DNA of 64,000 nucleotides, taken from assembly GCA_963822595.1 (NCBI GenBank), contig CAWGIG010000001.1:992001-1056000 (forward strand), in the 5' to 3' direction. Under the pieces are notes generated by a model that searched no databases, was not told the DNA's origin, and saw nothing but the letters and a program-made list of their open reading frames with translations. Both the position numbers and the translations under genes were made by a program. This document shows, piece after piece, positions 19,846 through 28,476 of the stretch (its first letter is position 1; each line of letters starts with the position of its first letter). Source of the stretch: CAVRUH01 sp963822595 (lineage in GTDB: Bacteria; Chlamydiota; Chlamydiia; Chlamydiales; Waddliaceae).

Positions 19846-22726
19846 TCACAAAAGAAATTTTGTGTGGGGATTTTTCATCCTTAGCGATACTTATGATGCT
19901 GTTGAGATCTTGAAGCGTTTCGTCTTGCACGTTAACAATGGTACAATCAAAATGTTTAATTAAACCTTCCGCCTCAGCAGTATCAGGGCCAATAGAACAG
20001 GTCACAATCACCCAATCATAGCGCATTTTGAGTTTGCTTATAAGCTCGTCAAATAACTTGTTTTGGGCGAGCTCATAACCATAAGGGGAATATCCCCCTG
20101 AAGCAATCAAATCTAATCCATTGACTTGAGTGATCTTTGGCGAGGAAATTTTACCTTCCAGGTATTGAAGAAGTCCCGATCCATCCCCTTGTTCCGATTT
20201 TTCATTAAAATCGAGCGAAAGCATCACGACTTTGCTTCCTTGTTTGGACAATAAATTCGCCAAATTTTTAGAATAATTCGGTGCTTTGCCCTGTAAAAAG
20301 AGAACGCTCTTTTTGATCTGAGAACTCGAAGAAGCAAAGTAACCATTGAGTCTTCGCAAAACTTCAAGGTCATCCCAATCTTGTGACAATGTACCTGCGA
20401 CATGGACTTTTGCGAGTTCGAGGTTTTTCTTCGATACAGGAATGCCGCGGAAGATCGCTTTCGTTAGAATACTGCTCACCATAAAAAATGTTCCAAGAAA
20501 AGCCCCAAGAATTACGAACAATAGGATTTTAGGTGATCGAGGTTGGACCGATGGGTAAGCAAAATCTAAAGGTGCGGATTGAACAATCTCTAAATTTTTT
20601 GCAATGTTTTTAGATTCAACCAATTTAGTAATTTCTTCGACCATTCTTTCATTGATTTTCAGGTGCTGCTGGATGAGAATTTCATCTATCCATTTTTCGG
20701 GAAGTTTTGCCATCTCTCCGAGGATGATTTTTCTATGTTGTCCCAGGAGTTGGCGCTCTTGTTGCAAAGCATCCGTTTTAGCTGCTAGAAAATCGTTTAG
20801 CTGCTTTTCTAGAACTGAAATTTTTTGGTGAATGAGTTCAAGAGTTGTGCTTTGAATGGAATAAATTTTTTCTCTAAGAAGACTTTCGTTCAGCTCCAGG
20901 ATTTGCAGGTTTTGATTTAAGTGAAGGGTCAAAAATTTATCTTTGATAGCTAGTTCTTTTCTTAAGCGATCTTTTTCCATTTCTGAACGATTTCTATCAT
21001 CATTGAGTTGAAGAACAATTTGACTTGCATTTTCGATCATTCGTCCGCTTACAGGGTCTTTCAAAACATTGCTCAACGAACTAATTTCAAAGTCGGGTTC
21101 TTTCATTTGCTTCAGAATGAATTTTCTTTCGGCAATTTCAGATTCTATTTGATTGAGCTCCTTGCTGAAATGGTGATAGAGTTCTTTTGCTGTTTGCAGG
21201 TTTATTCCCTGAAAATCAAGTTGAAGGCCCTGTTGGTGCGCAAGTCGTTCTGAAATCGTCTTTTCTTGAACTTGCAAGTAACGATCGAGATTTGACAAAT
21301 AGTTGATATATTGTGTTTTATTATCCTCAAAGGCTTCTGTTTTTCTGGACCTGAGGAGCTTGTCATACCATTCTTTGGCAACAAAGTGAGGATTGTTAAA
21401 TAGTTTTTCGGGAGGTGGTGGAAAAGTCCCTTGTTCAAGGCTTGCTATAAGTGTTTGTGTTTCATCGGCATATAATCGAATTTCTTCCAAATCATAAATT
21501 TGTTTGATGAAAGCTGCTTTAAGCTCTTCTTTATTTTGAATGGGAGAATTTCTAAGGGCAAGTTCTATGGAGTCACTTTCTTGTTTGAGTTCTCGAACGG
21601 TGTTTAGAATATTTTGGATCGATCTTTCTTCTAACTCGACAAGATTAGCAACTTCTAGACCAGTGGCTCTTTCCTGCGCTTTTTCTAGCCTTTTAAGGGC
21701 TAGATCGATGCCGATAGTTTTCTTTTCAAGACCCAGTTGTTGCTTGGTAAGAAAATTCAAGGCAGTTTCGGCTCTTGCAAACCCTAAATGAAAAACATCG
21801 TTTGAAACTTTTTTTCCGTAGGACTCCATCAAATTCTTCAATTTCAGGGAGGCTTCTTCTTCTCTGGACCTTAGATAGGTAATCTGTTCGGCGGTAACTC
21901 GTTGTTGTTCTCCTTTGAGATAGTCCTGAAAAGCAATCATTAATTGATTGACCACCGCGCAAGCGAGGTGTCTGTCTTCGTTGTAATATGTAATTTTCAA
22001 AAGGGTCGAATCGTCGTTATCTGCAACGATTTTAAGATTACCACTCATTCTTTTTAAAGTGAGGTACATCGGGTCGAGTTGTAATGAAAAAATTTGTCCA
22101 TCTAAAAGATCTTCGTTTTCGTCGGAAAGTGTAAATTGAAAATCTTTGTTTTGAAAAGGAACGTTAAGACGGCCTTCTCCAACCTTTTCCTTCTGATTAA
22201 AGACTTCGTAGGTGTTATTTGAAATGAAAGTAATCTTTAAACTTAAGGGAATTTCGCCGAGATAATTAATTTGTTTAGCGCTTAATATGGGCGCGGGATC
22301 TTTCAGGGCCGGCTTTAAAGAACCGGAGATGAGAGTATATTCAGTGATGATATTGTCTTTTATCGCACGAACTTTTGGAAAGCTCCATCCATGTTTAATC
22401 GTGGCTTGCAAACCCAAGTTTTGGGCAACTGTTTCGAGGATGGTTCGAGACTTCATCGTGGTGATTGAACTGCTATCCGTGCTATTTAGATTTCCTGAAA
22501 ATATCAAACCGGTAATCGCTGAAGAATCCATGCCTGGAAGGGCGTTGTTTTTTTCTCTAAAGGATGCTTTGGCTTCATATTTGACAGGCTGTTGCAAGGA
22601 ATAAAGAAGTCCAAGAGCGGAAAAACATAAGATGCCGATGAGCATTTTCTTTTTGGCTCTACGACAAAGGGAAGCAAGATCCGAGACAGTTATGATGAAA
22701 TCATCGTTTTTCTTTGGATCTTCCAT
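19823..22726 (-). CDS. Wzc/GumC-like polysaccharide co-polymerase with degenerate BY-kinase domain
   Basis: This protein should span the inner membrane and control chain length or export of a polysaccharide together with Wza. It has 967 residues. A first membrane segment (MLIGILCFSALGLLYSL, about residues 34-50) is followed by a Wzz-type periplasmic domain and a very long coiled-coil region (about 250-690). A second membrane segment (ILLFVILGAFLGTFFMVSSI) follows. The C-terminal domain keeps the fold pattern of a bacterial tyrosine kinase but lacks its key residues: the Walker A position reads LQGKAPNYSKN, the A' position MLSLDF and the B position YDWVIVTCSIG. There is no C-terminal tyrosine cluster. 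The gene starts 2 bases after the Wza stop and is last in the operon. Its last residues (FHMG) and stop codon are encoded by the palindromic repeat, so its tail may have been cut off. Confidence 0.85.
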   Translation of the reverse strand: MEDPKKNDDFIITVSDLASLCRRAKKKMLIGILCFSALGLLYSLQQPVKYEAKASFREKNNALPGMDSSAITGLIFSGNLNSTDSSSITTMKSRTILETVAQNLGLQATIKHGWSFPKVRAIKDNIITEYTLISGSLKPALKDPAPILSAKQINYLGEIPLSLKITFISNNTYEVFNQKEKVGEGRLNVPFQNKDFQFTLSDENEDLLDGQIFSLQLDPMYLTLKRMSGNLKIVADNDDSTLLKITYYNEDRHLACAVVNQLMIAFQDYLKGEQQRVTAEQITYLRSREEEASLKLKNLMESYGKKVSNDVFHLGFARAETALNFLTKQQLGLEKKTIGIDLALKRLEKAQERATGLEVANLVELEERSIQNILNTVRELKQESDSIELALRNSPIQNKEELKAAFIKQIYDLEEIRLYADETQTLIASLEQGTFPPPPEKLFNNPHFVAKEWYDKLLRSRKTEAFEDNKTQYINYLSNLDRYLQVQEKTISERLAHQQGLQLDFQGINLQTAKELYHHFSKELNQIESEIAERKFILKQMKEPDFEISSLSNVLKDPVSGRMIENASQIVLQLNDDRNRSEMEKDRLRKELAIKDKFLTLHLNQNLQILELNESLLREKIYSIQSTTLELIHQKISVLEKQLNDFLAAKTDALQQERQLLGQHRKIILGEMAKLPEKWIDEILIQQHLKINERMVEEITKLVESKNIAKNLEIVQSAPLDFAYPSVQPRSPKILLFVILGAFLGTFFMVSSILTKAIFRGIPVSKKNLELAKVHVAGTLSQDWDDLEVLRRLNGYFASSSSQIKKSVLFLQGKAPNYSKNLANLLSKQGSKVVMLSLDFNEKSEQGDGSGLLQYLEGKISSPKITQVNGLDLIASGGYSPYGYELAQNKLFDELISKLKMRYDWVIVTCSIGPDTAEAEGLIKHFDCTIVNVQDETLQDLNSIISIAKDEKSPHKISFVINSFHMG

Positions 22727-22728
22727 AT

Positions 22729-23790
22729 TTAATCAACCTGTGGGTTAAACAATCCATAGGTGCCATACCCTGCTTCTATGATGGTTGCTGTAGGGAGAAG
22801 TTGGCTGATGAAGCGGTTCCAAATTGTGATGGGTTCTTCGGAGATATATACAGTGTCGCCTGGCATTAACAACATGCTGTTGTTTGGAAGGTTGATGACA
22901 TGATTCCAAGAGACAACGTAAATTTTGGGATCGGTGAGATCGCCGCGAATGATTTGGATGCAGTCTTTGTTTCCGGTAAAGGGGATGCCGCCGGCAGAAA
23001 CGAGAGCTTCGGGAAGAGAAATAAAGCCGTAGGGAACATGGATAGCGATAGGCCGAAGGACCTCGCCCATGACGATCACGTTTGCATCATTCGCATTTGC
23101 GATGTATATTTTATCTCCCCCTTTCATGACGATGTTTTGAGACATGTCACCTAGGTTCATTAGGCGGTAGATATCGACAGCTAAAGGTTTTCCGTCGCGC
23201 ATCACGTAGCTCATGAATAAGTTAGCTTGTGGATTGTATTTTGCTAAGGAAAGAACTTCGTAAAGGCGCATTTTTCCATCTACCGGGATGGAGTTGGCGC
23301 CGATTTGGCCGGCGAGTTCGACTCTTTGGCGTTTGCGGTCTTTGTAGGAAAGGAAAATTTCTGCGTCGCTGTAGTGCTTTTTTATTTCCGTGTTCAGTTT
23401 ATCTTTTGCATCTTCTATAGAGAGACCTTCGATATAGACGGGGGGAATATCGGGAATTTCGACTTTACCGTTTTTAACAACGAAGCCGCCCATGGCGTTG
23501 TTGATGAATTCGAATCCTTCTCGCAGATCGGCTCTTGAAGGATGATAGAGGGCGATGTTTAATACATCTCCTTCGGTGACGAGATCATCGTATTCATCCA
23601 TGGCATCTTCGGGATAGCAACCGACATCTTGACCCATGAATTGTAGGATGGCGAGTTTTCCTTGTCTGATTTGATAGGAATCGATGACAAATTCATCGGC
23701 GCCGACGATGTTATAATCGCAGCAGGGTTTGGTGCATGAGGTTGCGACCAATAAAAACAATAAGCAAAGGGCAAGATTAACAGCTTTCAT
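22729..23790 (-). CDS. Wza-like polysaccharide export lipoprotein
   Basis: This is an outer-membrane polysaccharide export protein of the Wza family. The frame is open to 23883, but the ATG at 23790 gives a proper lipoprotein signal (MKAVNLALCLLFLLVATSC) with Cys19 as the lipid-anchored residue, so that start is preferred. A poly_export-type domain follows (EGDVLNIALYHPSR, then VPPVYIEGLSIEDAKDKL-like sequence), and two SLBB-type repeats (VELAGQIGANSIPVDG and VIVMGEVLRPIAIHVPYG). The C-terminus (ISQLLPTATIIEAGYGTYG) may provide the outer-membrane helix. It precedes the Wzc-like gene with a 2-base gap, and together they should form the export machine for the sugar polymer made by the upstream genes. 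About 353 residues fits the family. Confidence 0.88.
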   Translation of the reverse strand: MKAVNLALCLLFLLVATSCTKPCCDYNIVGADEFVIDSYQIRQGKLAILQFMGQDVGCYPEDAMDEYDDLVTEGDVLNIALYHPSRADLREGFEFINNAMGGFVVKNGKVEIPDIPPVYIEGLSIEDAKDKLNTEIKKHYSDAEIFLSYKDRKRQRVELAGQIGANSIPVDGKMRLYEVLSLAKYNPQANLFMSYVMRDGKPLAVDIYRLMNLGDMSQNIVMKGGDKIYIANANDANVIVMGEVLRPIAIHVPYGFISLPEALVSAGGIPFTGNKDCIQIIRGDLTDPKIYVVSWNHVINLPNNSMLLMPGDTVYISEEPITIWNRFISQLLPTATIIEAGYGTYGLFNPQVD

Positions 23791-23885
23791 AACCACAGAA
23801 TGATACAGGAATTTTTCCTTAAATGAGAAGAGATTTTTTTTAAAAGCCAGCGATAAAAAATGACTCACCTCTTCCATTTGCATGT

Positions 23886-25010
23886 TCAGACCAATTTCGT
23901 AGCAAATTCTTGATGTGTTTTGGTAATCATTTTGGCGACGAATGCAGTAAATTTACGAAGCCCCAGTTCGTCTTCAAAACCATACTTTAAAGTATCAAGA
24001 TATTCCTTTTCATCTTCTCTTCCAATTTTTGGAGGTAAATACCCAAAAGCTAGAAGAATCGCTGAGGCGATGGCTTTTCCTGTACGCTTATTAGCTTCAT
24101 GAGAAATGTGGATTCGAACGATGTCAAACCAAATTCTTGATGCCTTTTCAATAGGATGCATGTTTGGTTCCTTTATTTCTTTAAGACAGATAGCAAGTTC
24201 TGATTCAATCACTGAAGGAGGCGGAAAGTAATGACATTTCTCCCTTAACCATTCGGAAATATCGAGTTTATCATCCGTGCGTCCCTGTTTCTCGATCCAT
24301 TTCTTTACCACATTTGGGTCGATGAGATGCCAATTTGCTTTGAATTTGACTTCAGCTTCAGGGCTTAAATATCGGATCGGGTTTTTTGGATCTATAAACT
24401 GGATAATAAGATCTTCAACATATGATCTTTTGATGAGTAACTTTTTTTTATTTGTGCAAGGGGCTGAGATATTTCGAAGAACAGAATCAAGTTTTTCTTT
24501 TCCATATTGATCTGCTAACATTTGCTCCAATTTATACAGAACAATGATTTCATTCACATCTTCCATATCATATTTCGTCCAACGTATCGGTTTTACTCTA
24601 AACTCTCCTGGGTTGGTATTGCCTAGTCTTGAAAAAATACCATTGTATCTGATGATAGAATCAACAGTGAGTGCTTGCATCATGAAATGTCCCACAGGCA
24701 AAAGCTCTCTTTCTAAGACATCCAATCCATTGATCCAATCGAATTCCTCTCCCTTGGCAATCCATGCAGTTTCAGAAACATCGGTGTGACCTTTCCACCA
24801 AAGCTTCCACTCCATTAAATTGAGGGCCTTCGTTTTGGCCTTCAATGCATTAAGATCATCAGCAGTGTACTCATTGCAGGTGACTTGATTACAGTTTTCG
24901 AAGACATATTTAGGGATTTTCTTTATTGAATCGTCGGAAAATCGTGGAACTAGACTAAAATCCAAGGCGGATGTTGATGACATACTAGATGGCAAGGTTG
25001 TACTTAACAT
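23886..25010 (-). CDS. Fic-domain protein with variant active-site motif
   Basis: This 374-residue protein has a C-terminal Fic domain. Around residue 300 it reads HISHEANKRTGK, close to the Fic consensus HPFxx(G/A)N(G/K)R. The catalytic His, the Asn and the first Arg are present, but the Phe after His-Pro is replaced (IS) and the final Arg is Lys. Fic enzymes usually transfer AMP or other nucleotide-derived groups to protein hydroxyls. The first 250 residues match nothing that I recognise and have no signal peptide or membrane segment. The gene sits inside the polysaccharide operon, 13 bases after the glycosyltransferase and ahead of wza. It may modify a protein of the pathway, or be a host-directed effector co-transcribed by chance. 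The Fic call is firm; the activity is not. Confidence 0.82.
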   Translation of the reverse strand: MLSTTLPSSMSSTSALDFSLVPRFSDDSIKKIPKYVFENCNQVTCNEYTADDLNALKAKTKALNLMEWKLWWKGHTDVSETAWIAKGEEFDWINGLDVLERELLPVGHFMMQALTVDSIIRYNGIFSRLGNTNPGEFRVKPIRWTKYDMEDVNEIIVLYKLEQMLADQYGKEKLDSVLRNISAPCTNKKKLLIKRSYVEDLIIQFIDPKNPIRYLSPEAEVKFKANWHLIDPNVVKKWIEKQGRTDDKLDISEWLREKCHYFPPPSVIESELAICLKEIKEPNMHPIEKASRIWFDIVRIHISHEANKRTGKAIASAILLAFGYLPPKIGREDEKEYLDTLKYGFEDELGLRKFTAFVAKMITKTHQEFATKLV

Positions 25011-25023
25011 GACTATTCCTATG

Positions 25024-25935
25024 CTAAAGGGTTAAAAATGACCAATAAAAGTCCTGACTGGTGAGGAATTTTTTTAGCCAGAGTGGGGCGTTTTTGCTTT
25101 TAGTGCCGATTTTATATCCAAGCCATTTTACTAGTGTTTGCGTACAGGCATACGGAATAAGAATTGGTTTTTGTTTAACCAAAGATTTTAACATTTTTTT
25201 GACGTATTCTTTTCCACGGTTTGTGTCGGGACCGGCTGCAGAAAGCAGATCGCGGTATCCTTGGCGCGCTAGGCCTGTGTCAAAGTTGCGGCGGAACTCC
25301 TGGCTAAGAGAATATCTATGAGAATGCTTGACAATAGCCTCGGCAACATAGGCAATTTTATGTCCATTTTTCAGCAAATTAGCCACAGCAACTGTATCTT
25401 CTCCTAAAAGAACATGCCGGAATCCTCCGACCTCATCTAAAGCGCTTTGGGTATAGGCTGCGCAAGAATTGGAACAAAAATAAGTGTAGATTCCATAGGT
25501 AGCAATGTCTTCGATGCCGCGAATGTGCCCTTTTTCGGGGTAATTAAATTCTCTCGGAAATGATTCGAAAAAATCGGCCCCATCATGAGGTATCTGACGG
25601 GCATAAGCGACACTCGCCTCTTTTTCTATTAACGGGGAAACTAGTTTTTCAAGTACAAAGGAGTCTTTAGCATAGGCGTCGGGGGTAATCATGACGACGA
25701 TATCCGTGCCAAGATATTTTCGCGCTTTTTCACGCGTGGATCCATGATTGAATTCAGACCTTGGAATCACTAAAGTTTCGGCTCCAAGTTCTTTAGCGAG
25801 CGCCACAGTACCATCGTTTGAAGAAGAATTGACAACTAACACTTTTGGCTTCAGTGGGGAATTGAGAAACGGCGGCAGGCAATGACGCAAGTGTTTCTCT
25901 GCGGTGTGGGTAATGACTATGACGCCGATGGACAT
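25024..25935 (-). CDS. Family 2 glycosyltransferase, rhamnosyltransferase-like
   Basis: This 303-residue inverting GT-A glycosyltransferase begins with MSIGVIVITH, followed by VLVVNSSSNDGT, the typical nucleotide-sugar binding start. EFNHGSTREKA is common in rhamnosyltransferase-like members. The metal-binding acidic motif appears as MITPDAYAKD. Later GGFRHVLLGEDT carries the probable catalytic acidic residue. The start overlaps the end of the upstream SDR gene by 19 bases, so they are translationally coupled. It probably transfers the deoxyhexose made by the CDP-sugar genes of the same operon. The acceptor cannot be told. Confidence 0.85.
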   Translation of the reverse strand: MSIGVIVITHTAEKHLRHCLPPFLNSPLKPKVLVVNSSSNDGTVALAKELGAETLVIPRSEFNHGSTREKARKYLGTDIVVMITPDAYAKDSFVLEKLVSPLIEKEASVAYARQIPHDGADFFESFPREFNYPEKGHIRGIEDIATYGIYTYFCSNSCAAYTQSALDEVGGFRHVLLGEDTVAVANLLKNGHKIAYVAEAIVKHSHRYSLSQEFRRNFDTGLARQGYRDLLSAAGPDTNRGKEYVKKMLKSLVKQKPILIPYACTQTLVKWLGYKIGTKSKNAPLWLKKFLTSQDFYWSFLTL

Positions 25936-26864
25936 GGTTTTATTTGGGTTGTGTAATAGTTTGCTAATTCATCCCATGCAGCCTTTTCATTCCAGCTCGC
26001 TTCAGATATAGAGTCTGTGTTTAGTCTGATTAAAGGTTCGCTAAAATCGGTTTGCTCTAAGATTTCAATTTTACAGGGTATTTGAAACCTCTTTTCCATT
26101 TCAGCGGCAAAACGTTGAGCAAATTCTCCTTGGCTTTCCTGATATCCGCTAGGATTGAGCTTTTGAACTCCCTCTGTAAGTGTCAATTCATTTGCAAATT
26201 TGACATATGCTTTCGCTAATAATGAAACATGAATATTATCTCGGACATTATTTGGGTGGGATACCTTCATTTCTTTTCCTGCAAACCAGCCGTTCATCAA
26301 GAATGTGGTAAAGCGGAATTCCTCAAAGGGTCCAAAGGGATTCGGAATGACGAATTTGCCCAGTTTCATTTTAAAAACCGTTGTGAAGTAGCGGAAAGTT
26401 TCATAGGTAAGTCCCTTGGATAGTCCATAGGGAGAAACGGCGCGTAATTGATCCGATCCTTTTCCCTCATCGGGCTCGAAGACTGATCCTGTGAGGAGAA
26501 CTCGGTTGCAACTTTTTTGTTTTAAAAGTGTTAGGACAAGTTTGAGGTTGTGTGTGTTTTTTTCGAGAGCAGCGGTAAAATCGAAATCGGGGCTTTTGTA
26601 GTTGGTGACGTCGGCTGCGTGATGGCATAGGATGTCCCAATGAGGTTCTTTGGCAATCACTTCACAAAACTTTTCGCTTCCAAAAGGGCATTCGAAGACA
26701 GGTTCGCAAAAATCAATAATTTCATCGATTCGACGTTTGCGGAGATCTGTATATTCCTCTTGGGGTCGAAGAAATGTGCATGTGACGGAATGTCCTGCTG
26801 CGGTAAGCTCTTTGACGAACCACATACCGGTGAATGAGCTGGCGCCAGTAAATAGAATTTTCAT
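25917..26864 (-). CDS. Extended SDR, NAD(P)-dependent nucleotide-sugar epimerase/reductase
   Basis: The N-terminus MKILFTGASSFTGMW carries the Rossmann dinucleotide motif TGxxxxxG, and YGLSKG gives the YxxxK catalytic pair, with the Ser in VLLTGSVFEP. The protein has 315 residues, normal for an extended short-chain dehydrogenase. Its ATG overlaps the rfbC-like stop codon. In a pathway with rfbF, rfbG and an rfbC-like epimerase, it most likely reduces the 4-keto group of the CDP-6-deoxy-4-keto sugar after epimerisation, as RfbD does for dTDP-rhamnose. A separate epimerase role cannot be excluded. Confidence 0.8.
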   Translation of the reverse strand: MKILFTGASSFTGMWFVKELTAAGHSVTCTFLRPQEEYTDLRKRRIDEIIDFCEPVFECPFGSEKFCEVIAKEPHWDILCHHAADVTNYKSPDFDFTAALEKNTHNLKLVLTLLKQKSCNRVLLTGSVFEPDEGKGSDQLRAVSPYGLSKGLTYETFRYFTTVFKMKLGKFVIPNPFGPFEEFRFTTFLMNGWFAGKEMKVSHPNNVRDNIHVSLLAKAYVKFANELTLTEGVQKLNPSGYQESQGEFAQRFAAEMEKRFQIPCKIEILEQTDFSEPLIRLNTDSISEASWNEKAAWDELANYYTTQIKPCPSAS

Positions 26865-27406
26865 ATTTTAATCATTTCCGAAATAAAATTGGGGTGGTTT
26901 AGATCTCTTTCAGAGATGACTTTCGGTTCTTCGGGCCATGCGATTTGGAATTGAGGATCATTCCATCGGATCCCTCTCTCATGTTCTTTTGAATAGACTT
27001 CTGAAACTAAATAGATAATTTCAGTGTCAGGTTCAAGCGTTATAAATCCATGGGCAAATCCTTTTGGAACGTACATCATTTGACGATTTTCTTGAGAAAG
27101 GATCGCCCCGAAAGATTGTTTAAATGTTGGAGAGTCCTCCCGTATATCTACGATTACATCATAGATGGAGCCATGAATGCATCTTACGATTTTTGTTTCT
27201 TGTTTTGGGAAAAGTTGGTAGTGAAGGCCTCTTAGAGTTCCTTTTTCAGCGCTAAAGGAATCATTAGCTTGCAAAATGAGAGGTTCTAATCCGTGTTTTT
27301 TAAATTGCTCTGTGCAAAACATTCTAGAAAAAAAGCCTCTATGATCTCCGATCTTTTCCAGATCGATGAGAAAGGCTCCTTTTAAGGGTGTAGGATGGAA
27401 TTGCAT
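26861..27406 (-). CDS. RfbC-like nucleotide 4-keto-6-deoxysugar epimerase
   Basis: This cupin protein has GTLRGLHYQ with the catalytic His, KIVRCIHGSIYDVIVD and YVPKGFAHGF, all classic for dTDP-4-dehydrorhamnose 3,5-epimerases. The ATG at 27406 (MQFHPTPLKG) is preferred because GGGAAC lies a few bases before it; the frame extends to 27454 without good support. About 181 residues matches the family. The start overlaps rfbG by 25 bases. No dTDP-glucose genes (rfbA, rfbB) are present, so here the substrate is probably the CDP-4-keto-6-deoxyglucose made by RfbG, giving an L-configured or 3-epimerised sugar. Confidence 0.88.
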   Translation of the reverse strand: MQFHPTPLKGAFLIDLEKIGDHRGFFSRMFCTEQFKKHGLEPLILQANDSFSAEKGTLRGLHYQLFPKQETKIVRCIHGSIYDVIVDIREDSPTFKQSFGAILSQENRQMMYVPKGFAHGFITLEPDTEIIYLVSEVYSKEHERGIRWNDPQFQIAWPEEPKVISERDLNHPNFISEMIKI

Positions 27407-28476
27407 GTTTTTTGTTCCCATTTTTCGCTGAATTTTTCGATTTGATTCACACACACATCGCGCAAGTTAAATTTATTAGGTTCTTGCATCCACAGTGCAA
27501 AGAATTTATACCAGTGTACAGTTTCAAATAAAGCCTCTTCCCAATTGTAGTTTGGATGCCATTCAAGAAGGCTTGCAGCTTTATCCCAGTTCAGGCGCAG
27601 CAGTTCCATTTCGGGTTTTGTTTTGTCGCTGCTGACATCGATCCAATCGCCATCCCCCCATAATTCGATAGTTTTATTGATGATGGTTTGCACATTGACC
27701 ACTTCATTCTGTTGAGGTCCGAAATTCCAGGAGTCGGAGCATATTTTCTGGGCTAGCAGCAAGTATCCATGAAGGGGATCGAGAACATGGAGCCAGGGTC
27801 TAATGCTGTTAGGGTTGCGTACTCGGATAGGTTCTTTTTGGATTAAAGCTTTTATTGCATCGGGGAGGAGCCTCATATCCGAGAAGTCCCCGCCCCCGAT
27901 GACATTACCAGCTCTAGCGGTAGCTAAAGAGGCTTTTCCTTGGTATATTGTTTTCGCATAGGAACCGACAGCAAGCTCAGCCATTGCTTTGCTTGTGCTG
28001 TAGGGCTCGTGAAATCCTAAGGAATCGTTTTCTCTATATCCCCAAAGCCATTCTTTGTTGTCGTAAACTTTATCTGTAGTGACAACAACGATAGCTTTTA
28101 CAGATTTTGTATGTCTTGCTGCTTCGAGGAGGTTAACAGTGCCCCCTACGTTGATGTCAAAGGTCTCTTTTGGGAGATCATATGAATGCAAAACAATCGG
28201 TTGAGCCGCAAGATGAAAGATGGTTGTCGGTTGATGTTTTTCTATGGTTTCACTTAATTTTGCAAAATCGCGGATATCTCCCATGATACTTTTTGTTTTA
28301 TTTCCAAAACTTGTAAGATCAAAAAGACTAGGATCGGTCGGAGGTGCTAGGCTATAACCGACGACATTCGCGCCGAGCTCTTGAAGCCATATTGAAAGCC
28401 AGGTTCCTTTGAATCCTGTGTGGCCTGTGATCAGGACTGTTTGTCCGAAAAAATGTGTTCTAAGATTTTCCTGCAC
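27382..28476 (-). CDS. rfbG: CDP-glucose 4,6-dehydratase
   Basis: This extended SDR converts CDP-D-glucose to CDP-4-dehydro-6-deoxy-D-glucose. VLITGHTGFKGTWLSIWL is the NAD-binding start typical of RfbG, with VTTDKVYDN and YSTSKAMAE giving the catalytic Asp/Lys and Tyr/Lys residues. AGNVIGGGDF and SIRPWLHVLDP are also characteristic. The start is a GTG at 28476 with GGGAGAA just upstream, and it overlaps the end of rfbF by 17 bases. The length of 364 residues is normal. It is the second gene of the operon. Confidence 0.93.
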   Translation of the reverse strand: MQENLRTHFFGQTVLITGHTGFKGTWLSIWLQELGANVVGYSLAPPTDPSLFDLTSFGNKTKSIMGDIRDFAKLSETIEKHQPTTIFHLAAQPIVLHSYDLPKETFDINVGGTVNLLEAARHTKSVKAIVVVTTDKVYDNKEWLWGYRENDSLGFHEPYSTSKAMAELAVGSYAKTIYQGKASLATARAGNVIGGGDFSDMRLLPDAIKALIQKEPIRVRNPNSIRPWLHVLDPLHGYLLLAQKICSDSWNFGPQQNEVVNVQTIINKTIELWGDGDWIDVSSDKTKPEMELLRLNWDKAASLLEWHPNYNWEEALFETVHWYKFFALWMQEPNKFNLRDVCVNQIEKFSEKWEQKTCNSILHP

